This document shows, in pieces, positions 1 to 11,524 of a stretch of 64,000 nt of DNA. The position numbers and the translations under genes are program-made. Source of the stretch: Megaleporinus macrocephalus (lineage: Eukaryota; Chordata; Actinopteri; Characiformes; Anostomidae). The stretch covers positions 1,995,481 through 2,059,480 of the forward strand of contig CM038727.1 of the NCBI GenBank assembly GCA_021613375.1. Direction: 5' to 3'. Positions within the stretch are counted from its first letter, which is position 1; every line of letters starts with the position of its first letter. The notes beneath the pieces are model-generated. The model made no database searches, was not told the DNA's origin, and worked only from the letters and a program-made list of their open reading frames with translations.

Positions 1-366
1 CACTGTTAGAATCAAATTCTCACACGTGAAGAAGCTCCAGGTTACAGTGGAGATCACTGTGAGGTCAGTATGCTGGTTATAGGTATAGTGGACGCTGCTG
101 CTGCTGCTGCTGGTCACTGCATTAAACCATAGAAACAGTCTTAAACAGAAGTTGGGACGCTGCTGGAGTTTATAATAAAGTCAGGACTGTATGTAGGAGT
201 TAAAGGAGAAGATTATGAAGATGTGCTTCTGTCCAAAATTCAGCCCTAACTGAGGTTTCCATGGTGACAGGTAATATTTCAGAGTTAAGATATTTCTGTA
301 ATATAGCAGCACCTGATTGATCCTAATGAGTGTTGATTGGGTGACAACAATCACTACTTTTAAATG

Positions 367-367
<1 letters not shown>
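1..367. other. single-copy DNA, no gene seen
   Basis: This stretch has no recognisable gene, RNA or mobile element. It holds a short run of GCT triplets near position 100. Stop codons are frequent in all frames that I followed. Confidence 0.5.

Positions 368-424
<57 letters not shown>
368..424. repeat. (ATT)n microsatellite
   Basis: About 19 uninterrupted TTA triplets. Translated, it gives poly-Asn or poly-Ile runs that explain the short open frames around it; these are not genes. Confidence 0.97.
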
Positions 425-1304
425 GATCCGATAAAAGTCATTGCAAGTCCAATTTAATTTTCTATGTAATTTTAACCCAACAGCTGCCGTTTACATTAAA
501 TAAAAAAATTCATGATGTATCAACCAATAGAAATGCTCCAAAATCACTTGGAATAAATTCTGGTTCCATAGACTTACAATGAAAATTAAGACAGTTTTTG
601 GTCTCTCCAGTAAAGTTACTATTTGGAGATACTCTATGAAATTTAATTTATTTAAAAGTATAGATACATCTATGTTGTTGTGATTGTACATAAAATAATT
701 ATAAATTCACAAAACCTATTAACAGCTATAACACATTCTTATTTTGAAGAAGGTGTATGAATTATTTAATTAGTGTTATACTCAGTCACCTGTTGTATAG
801 CAGGTCAGGGTGAACAGTATGATCATATTTAATCCCTCTTGTGATAAATTACACCACAGTATGCTTTCCTGAGTACTTTGCTGATGTTGTCAGTACTTAT
901 AAAACACAGAACTGCACGTTTTAATACAAGTAGAGCTTAATTTATCCTGTTTAATTAGATTTAGATCCATTTAGATAAATAGTTGTTATAGTATTTTTAT
1001 AAGGGGAGGTCGTTTCTAATCAAACCTCAGAAATATCAAATATTAAGATGCAAGTATCTTCGAGTATTGTGATGTATACTGTATCTTAGCTATATCATCC
1101 ACCCAGATCAGGAACTTGCCAGATTTTTTTTGCATATATTAAAATGTTAAATTAAATAATAAAGAATAAAATTCTTTAATTACTTGTTTAAATTTCCCCA
1201 CCTGGATAAGGTGAAATTCTGTACATACTGGACGACACAAATTCTGGACAAAGCAGGTTTTTCATAAGCAGGTGAGTGTTTTTTTGAGTCAATAATTAGT
1301 TCGT
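425..1304. other. AT-rich single-copy DNA, no gene seen
   Basis: AT-rich sequence with many stops and no repeat unit, transposase or RNA motif that I recognise. Confidence 0.45.
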
Positions 1305-1363
<59 letters not shown>

Positions 1364-1436
1364 CAGGTAGTTTATAAGATAGTTAATTAGCTAGCTAATA
1401 ATTTAGTTACTTTGTTTTTAAGTAGTTAGATATTTG

Positions 1437-1489
<53 letters not shown>

Positions 1490-1571
1490 TTAGCAGGTAG
1501 TTTATTAGATAGTTGATTAGCTAGCTAATAATTTAGTTACTTAATTTGTTTTTAAGTTAATTAGATATTTG

Positions 1572-1632
<61 letters not shown>

Positions 1633-1691
1633 CAGGTAGTTTATTAGATAGTTAATTAGCTAGTTAATGATTTAGTTACTTAATTTGTTTT

Positions 1692-1723
<32 letters not shown>

Positions 1724-1730
1724 ATATTTG

Positions 1731-1799
<69 letters not shown>

Positions 1800-1872
1800 C
1801 AGGTAGTTTATAAGATAGTTAATTAGCTAGCTAATAATTTAGTTACTTTGTTTTTAAGTAGTTAGATATTTG

Positions 1873-1933
<61 letters not shown>

Positions 1934-2015
1934 TTAGCAGGTAGTTTATTAGATAGTTGATTAGCTAGCTAATAATTTAGTTACTTAATTTGTTTTTAAG
2001 TTAATTAGATATTTG

Positions 2016-2072
<57 letters not shown>

Positions 2073-2158
2073 CAGGTAGTTTATTAGATAGTTAATTAGC
2101 TAGTTAATGATTTAGTTACTTAATTTGTTTTTTAGTTAGTTAGTTAGTTAGATATTTG

Positions 2159-2254
<96 letters not shown>
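1305..2254. repeat. GATA microsatellite with 436-bp higher-order repeat
   Basis: Seven GATA runs of roughly 50-95 bp are separated by spacers that all start with GCAGGTAGTTTAT (or a close variant) and end with TTAGATATTTGG. The spacers come in three types: one with TTTATAAGATAG, one with AGTTGATTAGC, and one with TAATGATTTAG plus extra TTAG repeats. The order 1-2-3 is followed by 1-2-3 again. The type 1 spacer begins at 1363 and again at 1799, so the period is 436 bp. The whole block was therefore duplicated after the three types had diverged. Confidence 0.95.
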
Positions 2255-3170
2255 TTTAGGTAGTTAGATAGTTGGTAGCTTATTAGATAGTTAGTTAATT
2301 ATCCAAATAATTAGTTATATGGATAGATTGGATCAAAAAATGTTTATATTGACACTTTATTTTATTTATCTACAAAGACTCCCTGCTGTGGCTGAAAGGC
2401 TAATTCACCACATATGGACAGTAATTCTATCAGCAGTTATCAGAACACAAAAAGACGAATATAAAACTTTAAGGAACCGTTATTGTAAATGAAATCACTG
2501 AAGAGTCTAAAGAGTCTCTATTATGTAACCAAGCCAAGAACTGGTGCCTCCGTCTGAGCGTGCAGGCTCAGAATCTCAATCAGAATCTCAAACGAGTCGT
2601 TTGAGGCGGCAATTATTTCTGAAAGCTTTGAATGACGGAGGAAATCACTACATGTCACAATCCTATTGATCAGCGGCAGTGTCAGTGACATTAGCAGAGC
2701 CAGAGAAAGATAATGTAATGGTTTCTATGGAGCAATAAAGATGACAAATAACTCTCACGTTATCGTGACATCTGTTTAGTGCTGGCATTGCGCTGGACAT
2801 GATAATGGGGCGTGACTCATACAGCACTGAGCTTAAAGAACCAGAATGTTTGTAAACTAGTTTCCTCTCTTACAGAGGCGGGGAGAGTAGCTGACATCAG
2901 TACTACAAAGTACTGATATTTGGGTAAAATACTGACAGTAAAAGTAACTTCATATAAAACAAATAGAGTAAAACTACAAAAGTATCTGAAGTACTGGCAG
3001 ATCTCCAGAGGAGCTTCTTCATGAATCCAGCATCCATCAGCTCAGGGCTCCAATTTAAAATGTTTATTTTATTTTTTTTGTCTTCTAAACATTAAGAACT
3101 ATCTAGAATATTACATCTTACCTTAGCTGTTAGAGTTTATTGTACTATGTGGAATGGCATGAACGATGGC
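2255..3170. other. single-copy island, possible noncoding regulatory DNA at 2540-2830
   Basis: No gene is visible. The part from about 2540 to 2830 is base-balanced, has no repeat character and holds homeodomain-type AATTA/ATTA cores, which is how conserved noncoding sequence often looks. This is inference from composition only; there is no alignment behind it. The remainder is ordinary AT-rich DNA. Confidence 0.25.
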
Positions 3171-3172
3171 AT

Positions 3173-4602
3173 GAATATAGTGTAGTACAGTATAGTGTAT
3201 TATGCAGAATAGTATGTGTAGTATAGTGTAGTATGTAGAATAGTATGTGTAGTATAGTGTGTTATGCAGAATAGTATGTGCAGTATAGTGTAGTATGTAG
3301 AATAGTATGTGTAGTATAGTGTATTATGCAGAATACTGTGTGTAGTATAGTGTATTATGTAGAATAGTATGTGTAGTATAGTGTATTATGCAGAATACTG
3401 TGTGTAGTATAGTGTAGTATGTAGAATAGTATGTGTAGTATAGTGTATTATGTAGAATAGTATGTGTAGTATAGTGTATTATGCAGAATACTGTGTGTAG
3501 TATAGTGTAGTATGTAGAATAGTGTGTGCAGTATAGTGTATTATGCAGAATAGTGTGTGTAGTATAGTGTATTATGCAGAATAGTATGTGCAGTAGAGTG
3601 TATTATGCAGAATAGTATGTGTAGTATAGTGTATTATGCAGAATACTGTGTGCAGTAGAGTGTATTATGCAGAATAGTATGTGTAGTATAGTGTAGTATG
3701 CAGATTAGTGTGTGCAGTATAGTGTATTATGCAGAATAGTGTGTGTAGTATAGTGTATTATGCAGAATAGTGTGTGCAGTATAGTGTATTATGCAGAATA
3801 GTGTGTGTAGTATAGTGTATTATGCAGAATAGTATGTGTAGTATAGTGTGTTATGCAGAATACTGTGTGTAGTATAGTGTAGTATGCAGATTAGTGTGTG
3901 CAGTATAGTGTATTATGCAGAATAGTATGTGTAGTATAGTGTATTATGCAGAATACTGTGTGTAGTATAGTGTAGTATGCAGAATAGTGTGTGCAGTAGA
4001 GTGTATTATGCAGAATAGTATGTGTAGTATAGTGTAGTATGCAGAATAGTATGTGTAGTATAGTGTAGTATGCAGATTAGTGTGTGCAGTATAGTGTATT
4101 ATGCAGAATACTGTGTGCAGTATAGTGTAGTATGTATAATAGTATGTGCAGTAGAGTGTATTATGCAGATTAGTATGTGCAGTGTAGTGTTATATGTAGA
4201 ATTGTGTGTGCAATGTAGTATGCAGAATATTATGTGTAGTATAGTGTAGTATGCAGTATAGTATGTGTAGTATAGTGTAGTATGCAGTATAGTATGTGTA
4301 GTATAGTGTATTATATAGAATAGTATGTGTAGTATAGTGTATTATATAGAATAGTAGGTGTAGTATAGTGTAGTATGCAGTATAGTGTGTGTAGTATAGT
4401 GTAGCATGCAGTATAGTATGTGTAGTATAGTGTAGTATGCAGTATAGTATGTGTAGTATAGTGTATTATATAGAATAGTATGTGTAGTATAGTGTATTAT
4501 ATAGAATAGTATGTGTAGTATAGTGTAGTATGCAGTATAGTATGTGTAGTATAGTGTAGTATGCAGTATAGTATGTGTAGTATAGTGTAGTATATAGAAT
4601 AA
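3173..4602. repeat. 31-bp minisatellite (about 46 copies)
   Basis: The unit contains GTAGTATAGTGTATTATGCA followed by GAATAGTATGT; successive copies begin at 3218 and 3249, giving a 31-bp period. Variants swap ATTATGCAG for AGTATGTAG, and AATAGTATGT for AATACTGTGT. From about 4240 onward the unit changes to a GCAGTATAGTATGT form, so the array has at least two subfamily zones. Confidence 0.95.
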
Positions 4603-5348
4603 AGCCTTAATTTGGACATGTTGCTAACTATACCACCTCTGAGGTCTATTAACACTAGAAAAGAGTCACTTCCTAAAAGGTATCACGACTAGTAGACCCT
4701 CTGAGCTCCAGTGGCTAATGAGCCCCAGGGTCCGGCAACAGTGCAAGACGTGCATTTTAATAAAAGTGAGCAAACTTGCAGACGTGCTAACCTCCTCACA
4801 CCTCAACTCCCCCTTTAGACCACCTGCAAACCTCTGTTAGATGTAGCCGGTCCAGCCCACAACCACAATGCCAGGCCAGATAATACGAACACTGTCCTGC
4901 TCCATTACACCAGCGGCGACAAGTGGCAGACAATTTCAACACTTCCAGCTTCCTTAACAAGCAACAACACGGGGCCGGTTTATAATGAACCATCGAAGGG
5001 CCGAGAGACGCGGAGCTCATGGGGTGAAAAGAGCAGAGAAATAATAGCGCAGTGGTACAAACAGGACTTTATGGAGCTGAATGTAAAGAGTACATGTGTT
5101 GAAAGTTGCAGTCTGGCGTCAGGAGCGGAGCGGAGTCTAAATCTCTATAATTACACTTCACTCTCCGTAATAGATCCGTCTGGTTAGGGGTGTGATTTTA
5201 CAAAGCAGGAAGAATCAGAAGCACCCTGTTTGCCATCTGTCAGTCTGTTTATCTGTCCAACAGTTTATTGTCACATCAGTTAAACTGAGAGTTTGTTACA
5301 GTGCAGCTAAAAAAACAAAGACATTTAAAACATAACATACAACATACA
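4603..5348. other. single-copy DNA, no gene seen
   Basis: No repeat and no gene recognised. A 74-codon open frame on the minus strand (4796-5020) has no family resemblance that I can name and I treat it as chance. Confidence 0.45.
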
Positions 5349-5387
<39 letters not shown>

Positions 5388-5546
5388 GCCTGTCTGTCTG
5401 TGTATCTGTCTGTATGTCTGTCTATCTGTCTGTATGGCTGTATGTCTGTCTGTCTGTCTGTATGTATATCTGTTTGTCTGTCTGTCTGTCTGTATATCTG
5501 TCTGTCTGTCTGTGTATCTGTCTGTATGTCTGTCTATCTGTCTGTA

Positions 5547-5583
<37 letters not shown>

Positions 5584-5600
5584 GTCTGTCTGCCTGTCTG

Positions 5601-5662
<62 letters not shown>

Positions 5663-5804
5663 GGTCTATCCGTCTGTCTGCCTGTCTATCTGTCTGTCTG
5701 TCTGTCTGTCAGTCTGTCTGTCGGTCTGTCTTTCTATCTGTCTGTCTGTCTGTCTGTCTGCCTGTCTGTCTGTCTGTCTGTGTATCTGTCTGTATGTCTG
5801 TCTA

Positions 5805-5835
<31 letters not shown>

Positions 5836-5876
5836 GTCTTTCTGTCTGTGTGTCTATCTATCTATCTATCTATCTA

Positions 5877-5931
<55 letters not shown>

Positions 5932-5954
5932 GTTTGTCTGTGTGTCTGTCTGTA
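5349..5954. repeat. (CTGT)n / (CTAT)n tetranucleotide block
   Basis: A 606-bp compound tetranucleotide tract. The flanks are mostly CTGT with scattered CTAT and GTAT variants; a pure CTAT core runs from about 5600 to 5662. Because a tetranucleotide cycles through three frames, all three plus-strand frames stay open, reading as Ser/Val/Cys/Leu-rich sequence. None is a gene. Confidence 0.97.
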
Positions 5955-6535
5955 AGTAGATGAATATAGGGGAGCTGGTTAGACGGTGTAACTCTGAGTT
6001 TAGTGAAAGGTTCTGCAGACCCTCATTTCTTGTAGTTCTAATCTCAGTTTGATATAAAATATAGAATTCCTCCACCAGCCGGGACCCTTTCAGTCACACA
6101 ATCCCACCTGACACTCTCTCCTCTCGGGAATTGTTGGAAAGTAATGTAGTATCATGTAGCGCAATAATGTAAAAATCACCCCAACATCAGCAGCCTGTGT
6201 CTGAATTCAGGATCTAGAAGCCCAAGAGAAGAAAAGTCCTGCTGGTGTCGGTGATGAAAAGAGACATTTCAGAATGTAGGTAAACATCCCATCTAGAAAA
6301 AATATATTCTAATATATATTTACCACATATAAATACAATGTATGAAAAAATGTTTTGTGTACTTAACCACTGTTTTATGACAGAGCTTACACCAAATATA
6401 TTTCAAATATATCAAATCATCAAACAGGATTTACTAAATGGATACCTACAACACCTGCATTTACCAAACAATAAAACATTAAATATTAAAACCAGACTTA
6501 AAATTAAGACACTGGACTACAAATTTAATTTAAAG

Positions 6536-6536
<1 letters not shown>
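5955..6536. other. AT-rich single-copy DNA, no gene seen
   Basis: No repeat unit or coding motif recognised; it becomes increasingly AT-rich toward the TA run that follows. Confidence 0.45.

Positions 6537-6617
<81 letters not shown>
6537..6617. repeat. (TA)n microsatellite
   Basis: About 40 TA dinucleotides directly abutting the Tc1 transposase relic on its left. Tc1-type elements insert at TA, so the run may have grown at the insertion boundary; that is inference. Confidence 0.97.
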
Positions 6618-6619
<2 letters not shown>

Positions 6620-7112
6620 ACCGTAATAGGACGCCACCTGTACAACAAGTCCAGTGGTGAAGTTTCCTCACTACTAAATATTCCACAGTGGACTGTCAGT
6701 GAAAGCACGTCGCCACTGGACTCTAGAGCAGTGGAGACGTGTCCTCTGGAGTGACCAATCACACTTCTCCGTCTGGCAATCCGATGGATGAGTCTGGGTT
6801 TGGCGGTTGCCAGGAGAACGGTACTTGTCTGACTGTATTGTTCCGAGTGTAAAGTTTGGTGGAGGGGGGATTATGGTGTGAGCTTGTTCAGGAGGTGGGA
6901 TGGACTCTCAGTTCTCAGTCCCAGTGAAAAGAGCTCTTAATGCTTCAGCAGACCAAGAGATTCTGGACAATTTCATGCTCCTGACTTTGTGGGGACAGTT
7001 TGGGGACGACCCTTTCCTGTTCCAATATGACTGCCCACCAGTGCACAGAGCAGCTTCATAAAGACATGGAGGAGGAGTTTGGTGTGGAAGAACTTGACCA
7101 TATTGTCCATAT
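6618..7112 (+). pseudogene. Tc1/mariner transposase relic, internally deleted
   Basis: Decayed fish Tc1-type transposase. The first part (6630-6702) encodes the N-terminal DNA-binding stretch GRHLYNKSSGEVSSLLNIPQ and then WTVS. The sequence then jumps into the catalytic domain, so the middle third is deleted. The catalytic part reads RRHWTLEQWRRVLWSDQSHF, with the first DDE aspartate at 6753-6755, then VKFGGGGIMV, ILDNFML, and FQYDCPPVH with the second aspartate at 7029-7031. In-frame stops lie at 6789 and 6879; the second replaces the usual Trp of the MVWG motif. Frameshifts follow near 7070. The reading ends at a GVEELD-like stretch where the 7114-7667 MITE begins, before the PDLNPIE box with the third catalytic residue. 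It cannot encode an active enzyme. Confidence 0.9.
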
Positions 7113-7113
7113 A

Positions 7114-7667
7114 CAGTTAGGCCCAGAAATATTTGGACAGTGACACACCACATTGGATTTGAAATGAACCAACTGATATGTAATTGAAGTGTAGACATTC
7201 AGGTTTAATTAAAGGGGTTGAAGAAAAATATCCCATGAAATGTTTAGTAATTCCAACCATTTTTTCTACCTCCTCATTTTAGGGGCTCAAAAGTAATTGG
7301 ACAAATTAACCTTACTGTAAAGAAAATGTTCATTTTTTACCTCCTTTTACCTGATTAACTGGTGGGCTAATGAGGGAAAAGCCCATGAAATAGCTTTTGA
7401 GATAGTTGTCCAATTACTTTTGGTTCCTCGAAAAAGAGGCGGCTACATATTAAAGAGCTGTGATTCCTAAACCCTTCCTCCAATTAGAATGTGAAGACCC
7501 TTAAATTAAAGCTAAGAGTCTGCACTCCAAGATCACATTTATTATATATATATATTATATATATATATATATTATAGTAATTATATAACAGTATCTTGAA
7601 TATGGTTTAGTAAACAGTTAAAATGCCAAAACTTGTGTCACTGTCCAATTATCTCTGGGCTTAACTG
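7114..7667 (+). mobile_element. Tc1/mariner-type MITE (554 bp) with terminal inverted repeats
   Basis: The left end CAGTTAGGCCCAGAAATATT and the right end, read in reverse, CAGTTAAGCCCAGAGATAAT, are inverted repeats of about 32 bp, both continuing to TGGACAGTGACAC. The left flank is TA and the right flank is CA, which fits a TA target duplication with one later mutation. Inside are remnants typical of the parent element near its 3' end, including AAAAGTAATTGGACAA at about 7288 and AATTAAAGCTAAGAGTCTGC at about 7503. There is no transposase. It sits against the Tc1 relic at 6618-7112, so it came later. A short impure TA stretch (7547-7575) lies inside. Confidence 0.88.
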
Positions 7668-8440
7668 CATGTATTTGAAACGTTCACAGGATATAAAGAG
7701 CTGCTGTTGTGTCCAAACCATACAGAGAAATAAAAAAATAGATGAAAATGGGGATACAACTGGTTTCTCATTTAATTAAGACTGTTAATTAGGGTTTGTT
7801 GGCTGGGTCATGTGCCCTGGATGGGGAAGAGCAGTGTATTGAACAGTCATAGCCCTTTTTTTGACTATTGATGTTTAATTTTGGCTCGTTAGGCTCGTTA
7901 GGCTCGTCTGCCGTATCAGAAGGCTCGGCAGAGAGCTGTATATATCTGTAAGCCCGCGTCTGCCGCCGCCGTCGCCGCTGTCGCCACCATTCATTAAAGT
8001 GGCGCACAATGAGAGCCGACAGATGAAAGGAATCAATTAATGCAGGAATAAAATTAAAAGTGGAGGGTCTCGCGCGGCGGGCAGCCTACTTCCAAGAATC
8101 AGCACTTTCCATTGGAGACGCCATCCAGCCGTCAGAGAGCCGAGACGGCCTCGCAAACAAACAAACCCGGCGTCTCCTCTCCTCCGTCTCCTCTCCTCCG
8201 ACTCCTCTCCTCCGACTCCTCTCCTCCGACTCCTCCTGCATGCAGACGATCAAGGTGATTACAAAAGCTTTGAACAACGGACGCTCTGACAACACACTTC
8301 ATTTCTTCTCCCTGTGGAAGTTCAAGGTCTTCTTCAGAAACGCTGTTCCAAGTTTAAACAATACACAGCTTCAGCTCTGAGTGACTGACGGTCCGTATCT
8401 CAAATACAACAAGCAGCAGATACAACGATCCTGTCTTTCT
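7668..8440. other. single-copy island, possible regulatory DNA
   Basis: No gene. The section at about 7985-8160 has GC-balanced sequence with AATTAAT and AAATTAAAA cores, and may be conserved noncoding DNA (inference only). A short CCGACTCCTCTCCT repeat, four copies, lies at about 8172-8235. The overlapping open frames are unremarkable. Confidence 0.25.
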
Positions 8441-8803
8441 CCACTCACTGTCCACTGTATCAGCTCCACTGACCATACAGGACCTCCACTCACTGTCCAC
8501 TGTATCAGCTCCACTGACCATACAGGACCTCCACCCACTGTCCACTGTATCAGCTCCACTGACCATACAGGACCTCCACCCACTGTCCACTGTATCAGCT
8601 CCACTGACCATACAGGACCTCCACCCACTGTCCACTGTATCAGCTCCACTGACCATACAGGACCTCCACTCACTGTCCACTGTATCAGCTCCACTGACCA
8701 TACAGGACCTCCACTCACTGTCCACTGTATCAGCTCCACTGACCATACAGGACCTCCACTCACTGTCCACTGTATCAGCTCCACTGACCATACAGGAGCT
8801 CCA
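8441..8803 (-). repeat. 45-bp minisatellite, expanded foldback-element end (8 copies)
   Basis: Eight near-identical 45-bp units; each contains CACTCACTGTCCACTGTATC, then AGCTCCACTGACCATACAGG. The unit matches one segment near the termini of the palindromic foldback element whose body continues at 8804. Most variation is CTC/CCC at the start of the unit. Since 45 is a multiple of 3, frames on both strands stay open with a 15-residue period; these are not genes. The same unit forms arrays at 50098-51096 and 51653-52106. Confidence 0.95.
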
Positions 8804-9023
8804 CAGAGCAGATACTATTAGGGAGGTGAGTCATTCTCAGCACCGCAGTGACACTGACGTGGTGGTGTGTTAGTTAGTGTGTGTTGTGCTGGTGTGAGTG
8901 GATCAGACACAGCAGCGCTGCTTCTGGAGTGTTTGAACACCTCAGTGTCACTGCTGGACTGAGAATCGTCCACCAACCAAAACTATCCAGACAGCAGTGT
9001 CTTGTGGGCGGCGTCCTGTGGGC
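8804..9023 (+). mobile_element. foldback element, left half
   Basis: Body of a palindromic, non-coding fish foldback (MITE-like) element. Landmarks are AGCAGATACTATTAGGGAGG, GTGTGTTGTGCTGGTGTGAG, GGATCAGACACAGCAGCGCT, CTGGACTGAGAATCGTCCAC and AACTATCCAGACAGCAGTGT. The same landmarks occur in the same order at 51178-51390 and 62855-63040. The copy stops in the middle, at GTGGGCGGCGTCCTGTG, where the 14-bp array starts. Confidence 0.85.
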
Positions 9024-9852
9024 AAGGTACTGGGACGTGTCCTGTGAAAAGTGTCCTGTGGACGGTGTTCTGTGTTAAGTGTCCTCTGGGCAGCTTCCTG
9101 AGGGTAGGGTCCTGTAGGCGGTGTTCTGTGGGCAGCATCCTGTGAGCAGCGTCCTGTGGGCAGAGTCCTGTGGGCAGAGTCCTGTGGGCAGAGTCCTGTG
9201 GGCAGAGTCCTCTGGAAAGTATCCTGTAGAAAGTGTCTTGTGGGTGGTGTTCTGTGTTAAGTGTCCTCTGGGCAGCTTCCTGTGGGCAGAGTCCTGTGGG
9301 AAGAATCCTGTGGGAAGTGTCCTCTGGCTGTCCGCTTCCTGTGGGCAGCGTCCCGTGGGAAGCGTCCTCTGGGTGATGTCCTAAGGGAAGTGCTCTTTGG
9401 GCAGCTTCCTATAGGCAGCGTCCTGTGGGTAGCGTCCTCTGGGTGATGTCCTATGGGAAGTGCTCTTTGGGCAGCGTCCTATGGGCAGTGTCCTGTGGGT
9501 AGCGTCCTCTGGGTGATGTCCTATGGGAAGTGCTCTTTGGGTAGCGTCCTATGGGCAGTGTCCTGTGGGCAGCATCCTCTGGGTGATGTCCTATGGGAAG
9601 CGCTCTGTGGGCAGCGTCCTGTGGGCAGTGTCCTGTGGGCAGCGTCCTCTGGGTGATGTCCTATGGGAAATGCTCTTTGGGCAGCGTCCTATGGGCAGTG
9701 TCCTGTGGCCAGCGTCCTCTGGGTGATGTCCTATGGGAAGTGCTCTTTGGGCAGCGTCCTATGGGCAGTGTCCTGTGGGCAGCGTTCTCTGGGTGATGTC
9801 CTATGGGAAGTGCTCTTTGGGCAGCGTCCTGTGGGCAGCGTCCTGTGGGCAA
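8999..9852 (+). repeat. 14-bp minisatellite with 70-bp higher-order repeat
   Basis: The basic unit is GTCCTGTGGGCAGC (14 bp), the same sequence as the foldback centre GTCCTGTGGGCGGC. In the right part (about 9370-9850) five 14-mers form a 70-bp cycle: GTCCTATGGGCAGT, GTCCTGTGGGCAGC, GTCCTCTGGGTGAT, GTCCTATGGGAAGT, GCTCTTTGGGCAGC. The cycle repeats at exact 70-bp steps, for example from 9453, 9523, 9593 and 9663. The left part (9000-9370) is unordered 14-mers. The array replaces the right half of the foldback element. Confidence 0.93.
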
Positions 9853-10204
9853 CGTTCTGGCCAACAGAACTAACACTGAATATTTCCTGACATAAAGACG
9901 GCGATTCTGAAATACTGAAACAGAAAAAACAACTTAACCGTTCAGAGCACATCTAATTATTTAATATTGACATTAAAATTTGAATAAAATATTAAAACTA
10001 TTAAAGGTTTCTAAACAACAATAACAAAACATTTAATGAACAAACTAACTTTTTAAACATTTTTGTACATTTGTGACTTTATTCATCCTTTCATGAAAAT
10101 CAACAAGTGTTTCGAGTTGAAAGTTGAGAGCCAGGAAAAAATCGACAAGCAATTTTTTTGTTGTTGAATGAATGGGAGCCTATAGGAGGAACGAGGGATA
10201 AATA
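9853..10204. other. AT-rich single-copy DNA, no gene seen
   Basis: No coding or mobile-element motif recognised. It carries a CATGAAAA-rich stretch leading into the dispersed repeat that starts near 10205. Confidence 0.4.
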
Positions 10205-10550
10205 CACAATAAATAGAGGAGTGTGGGTCAGTATGTCTGTGGATTAAAGTTTGGGGATCTGCTCTGAGTGAGTACAGGCAGTTCTGAGACTGTAAGTTAA
10301 ATAAAACCATGATGTTTGGGTGTGACCAAAAATGAATAGGACTCTATGGGGAAGAAGAAGGATTGAAAAAAAAAGCAAACAGACGAGTGCGGATCAAACC
10401 AACAGTGCAGTCGTGGTCGGGGGTCCGCCCTGAGTCAGTGTATATGAAACAGTGTGTGTTGGTTGAGCAGAAGTTCAGTAGATTGGCCTACACTTTTCCA
10501 TCCTATTCATTCTCTATGGAAGAAAGCAAAAAAACAATAACAGTATGGTT
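10205..10550 (+). repeat. dispersed repeat R1, plus copy
   Basis: About 340 bp that matches the reverse complement of 44960-45296 by eye. Shared stretches include GGGATCTGCTCTGAGTGAGT (GGG-TC-GCTCTGAGTGAGT in the other copy), ACAGGCAGTT, CCTGAGTCAGTGTAT and CCCATTCATTCTCTATGG-type sequence. No transposase or reverse transcriptase is visible. It is probably part of an interspersed element of unknown family. Confidence 0.75.
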
Positions 10551-10979
10551 ACAATCTTAATAATAATTTTTTCTTCACATAAACTTTTATCTCCACCGCT
10601 TTAGTTTTCTAGTTTTGCAGAACCGACCGCGGCTCAAACACAACTAGCCACCGCCAGACATTTAGACCTTCTGCATATTTTTAGCTTTTAAGACGAACGT
10701 GGTATTTTAGAAGAAGCTCGTGATGGATGACGGTTCCAATTTAGAAGATGGAGACAGATGGAAACTTATTTAAAGGCCATACGCACCATCATTTTCACCA
10801 ACTTCTCTGACAACCATGACCTTTTCAGGTAAGTGTTGAACACGTTCTGGTCATGACTGACTCATTTTAGCATAGATGTCCTACATACACACACATAAGC
10901 ATGTCGTCCAGCGTGTCCAGATATGTTTAGAATAAATTCATGAATCAAACCAAGAAAAGAATCTATTTTAGCCGCTGAA
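10551..10979. other. single-copy DNA, no gene seen
   Basis: No repeat or coding motif recognised. Confidence 0.4.
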
Positions 10980-11290
10980 CATCTATACATCTACTATCTT
11001 CTGCTTAATCCCGCTAGTCAGGGTCACCGGGGGGGCTGGAGTCAATCCCAGCGTCATCAGGCAAAGCTAGGGTACACCATGGACAGGTCACCAGTCCATC
11101 ACATGACCAACACACACTCACACCTACGATCAGTTAATAGTGAGGATCCTAACATGCATGTGTTTGGACTGTGGGAGGAAACCGGAGAACCTGGAGGAAC
11201 CCACTCAAACACAGAGAGAACATACACACTCCACACAGAACCACCCGGACCGGGAATCCAACCCAGATCATCTTACTGTGAGGAGACAGT
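10980..11290 (-). mobile_element. tRNA-derived SINE, DANA-like layout
   Basis: Read on the minus strand, this is a tRNA-derived SINE. The head carries a Pol III A-box-like GGTGGTGTAGTGGTTAG, then CAGCACTGTCTCCTCACAG, then a B-box-like GGGTTGGATTCC at about 11253-11266. The body has TTCTGTGTGGAGTGTGTATG, GTTTCCTCCCACAGTCCAAA and GACTGGTGACCTGTCCATGG. The tail ends near AGCAGAAGATAGTAGATG. The order and motifs match the large fish SINE group that includes zebrafish DANA. The head side (right, on the plus strand) runs straight into the 20-bp array. A second copy lies at 56392-56712. Confidence 0.8.
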
Positions 11291-11524
11291 GCTGACCACT
11301 ACACCACCGTACTAACCACTACACCACCTTACTGACCACTACACCACCGTACTAACCACTACACCACCATACTGACCACTACACCACCATACTGACTACT
11401 ACACCACCATACTAACCACTACACCTCCATACTGACCACTACACCACCATACTGACCACTACACCACCATACTAACCACTACACCACCATACTAACCACT
11501 ACACCTCCATACTGACCACTAGTT
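11285..11524 (-). repeat. 20-bp SINE-head minisatellite, first orientation
   Basis: About 12 copies of the 20-bp unit CTAACCACTACACCACCATA, which is the reverse complement of the SINE A-box region. It starts in register with the SINE head at 11285, which shows where the array came from. Variants are CTGACC for CTAACC and CTCC for CACC. Confidence 0.95.

Noticed and set aside
5301..5963. 220-codon Cys/Leu/Ser/Val frame
   Set aside because: Tetranucleotide repeat; all three frames of the strand are open for the same reason.
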